A stretch of 6,596 bases of DNA from Calditrichota bacterium (GTDB lineage Bacteria; Zhuqueibacterota; Zhuqueibacteria; Zhuqueibacterales; Geothermadaptataceae): positions 1 through 6,596 of the forward strand of contig QQUM01000658.1 in assembly GCA_008501545.1 (NCBI GenBank), read 5' to 3'. The notes under the pieces are model-generated. The model ran no database searches. It had not been told where the DNA came from and saw only the letters and a program-made list of their open reading frames with translations. Shown here piece by piece: positions 5,559 to 6,596 of the stretch; position 1 is the stretch's first letter, and each line of letters starts with the position of its first letter. The position numbers were made by a program, and so were the translations under genes.

Positions 5559-6596
5559 GTGAAATTAGCAATTAGTGGTGGGGAAAAAACATTTAATAAG
5601 CCGCTCGTCGAATGGCCGATATGGGACGAAAAAGAAGAGCAAGGATTACTGCGTGTGTTAAAAAGTGGTAAATGGGGCTCCTTACATGGTGATAAAGTAT
5701 ATGAGTTTGAAAATGAATTTGCAATCTACCAGGATGCTGAATATGCCATTGCCGTGAGCAGTGGAACGACCGCCCTGGAAACTGCACTGCGAGCGGCTGG
5801 AATTCAAGCCGGTGATGAGGTTATTCTGCCGGCTTATACATTTGTCGCGAGCGCCACAGCCGTCCTGATCAACGGTGCAGTCCCCGTATTCGTTGATATC
5901 GATCCGCAAACATACAACATGGATCCAACACGCATCGAAGAAGCCATCACTGAAAAAACACGAGCAATCATGCCGGTACATTTTGCCGGGCGTCCTGTCG
6001 ATCTCGACCAGATTAGCCAGATCGCCAGTAAAAAGGGGCTGTTTATTGTTGAAGATGCCGCACAGGCCTGGGGCTCTGAATGGCGTGGCCGAAAAATCGG
6101 CGCAACCAGCACTTTCGGTTGCTTTAGCTTCCAGTCCTCAAAAAACATAAATTCAGCCGAGGGCGGCATCATTGTAACCGATGATGATGAACACGCCAAT
6201 CTTGCACGCAGCTATGTCAATTGCGGTCGTGTGGAAGGTGGTATCTGGTACGAACATTACCACCTCGGCAGCAACTTGCGCATGACCGAATTTCAGGGTG
6301 CAATTTTACGTGCGCAGCTCGGTCGTTATCATGAACAAATGCAGAAGCGTGAACAAGCCGCTGCGATACTGGACAAGAGACTGGCCGAAATACCAGGCTT
6401 CCAAATCCTGCAAAGTGACGAGCGAATCACCTCCCAATCGCGGCATCTTTATATTTTCAGGTATGTATCCGAAGCATTTGAGGAAATCAGTAAGGCGGAA
6501 TTTATCAAGGCTCTACAGGCTGAGGGCATCCCGTGCAGTGGCGGGTATTCAATTCCACTTTATGAGCAGCCGATCTTCAAAAACAAGAGTTTTGGT
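5559..6596 (+). CDS. DegT/DnrJ/EryC1/StrS family PLP-dependent sugar or cyclitol aminotransferase (3' end cut)
   Basis: The first 346 residues are present and the frame runs open to the window edge; family members are about 370-430 aa, so a few dozen C-terminal residues are missing. This is a cytoplasmic fold-type I enzyme that transfers an amino group, usually from glutamate or glutamine, to a keto sugar nucleotide or keto-cyclitol. Visible motifs are AVSSGTTALETAL (66-78; phosphate-binding Ser/Thr after the GT turn), GDEVILPAYTFVASA, PVFVDIDPQT, the ring-stacking and PLP-nitrogen region EDAAQAWGSEW (E165, D166, Q169) and the Schiff-base lysine K195 in FSFQSSKNINSAEGG. The later GSNLRMTEFQGAIL and YSIPLYEQPIF are also typical. 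The N-terminal GGEKTF...WPIWDEKEE resembles the subgroup that includes inosose/inosamine aminotransferases and partners of Gfo/Idh oxidoreductases, but the substrate cannot be assigned. The GTG start follows GAAAGGA at 8 nt. It lies 25 nt after the previous gene and could share its transcript or begin a surface-sugar gene set. Confidence 0.93.
   Translation, partial: MKLAISGGEKTFNKPLVEWPIWDEKEEQGLLRVLKSGKWGSLHGDKVYEFENEFAIYQDAEYAIAVSSGTTALETALRAAGIQAGDEVILPAYTFVASATAVLINGAVPVFVDIDPQTYNMDPTRIEEAITEKTRAIMPVHFAGRPVDLDQISQIASKKGLFIVEDAAQAWGSEWRGRKIGATSTFGCFSFQSSKNINSAEGGIIVTDDDEHANLARSYVNCGRVEGGIWYEHYHLGSNLRMTEFQGAILRAQLGRYHEQMQKREQAAAILDKRLAEIPGFQILQSDERITSQSRHLYIFRYVSEAFEEISKAEFIKALQAEGIPCSGGYSIPLYEQPIFKNKSFG

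Noticed and set aside
5834..6199. A 121-codon open frame on the minus strand
   Set aside because: It is antisense to the aminotransferase region that carries the conserved EDAAQ and SSKN motifs. Its translation shows no recognisable domain, and it is best explained as a shadow of the real gene.

Overview
The window holds seven protein-coding genes, all on the + strand, packed with gaps of 10 to 26 nt or a 4-nt overlap. It looks like part of one operon or a tightly packed gene string; the first and last genes are cut by the window edges. I see no RNA gene, mobile element, CRISPR array or clear terminator, and no gene-free stretch longer than 26 nt. Base composition is moderate (mid-40s % GC by eye) and uniform. 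The gene content (RsbW/RsbU-type partner-switching parts, an EGY-like site-2 protease, a DUF62 SAM hydrolase, a DegT-type sugar aminotransferase) suggests an environmental bacterium, perhaps from the Calditrichota/KSB1/FCB neighbourhood. That taxonomic guess is weak because nothing in the window is a phylogenetic marker.

Region 1 (1-3082) is a signalling block. It begins with the C-terminal tail of a GHKL-fold anti-sigma factor kinase (RsbW type). A 588-aa phosphatase follows, with two tandem GAF-like sensor domains and a SpoIIE/RsbU-type PP2C domain. Next is a 381-aa protein with a response-regulator receiver joined to a second PP2C domain of the same class. In known partner-switching systems the kinase phosphorylates a STAS anti-anti-sigma protein and PP2C phosphatases reverse this. 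Here two phosphatases with different input domains sit next to one kinase, which suggests two signals feeding one switch. No STAS protein or sigma factor is visible; they may lie upstream.

Region 2 (3104-5533) holds a DUF62-family S-adenosylmethionine hydrolase (adenosine-forming), a polytopic M50 site-2 protease whose reading frame overlaps it by 4 nt, and an unrecognised protein with one N-terminal membrane anchor and an extracytoplasmic domain. How these three work together is not evident. The anchored protein is a possible client of the protease, but only by proximity and topology.

Region 3 (5559-6596) is a DegT/DnrJ/EryC1/StrS-family PLP-dependent aminotransferase, probably for a nucleotide sugar or cyclitol. 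It is intact to the window edge and lacks only its C-terminus. It has its own good ribosome binding site and may begin a sugar-modification gene set to the right.
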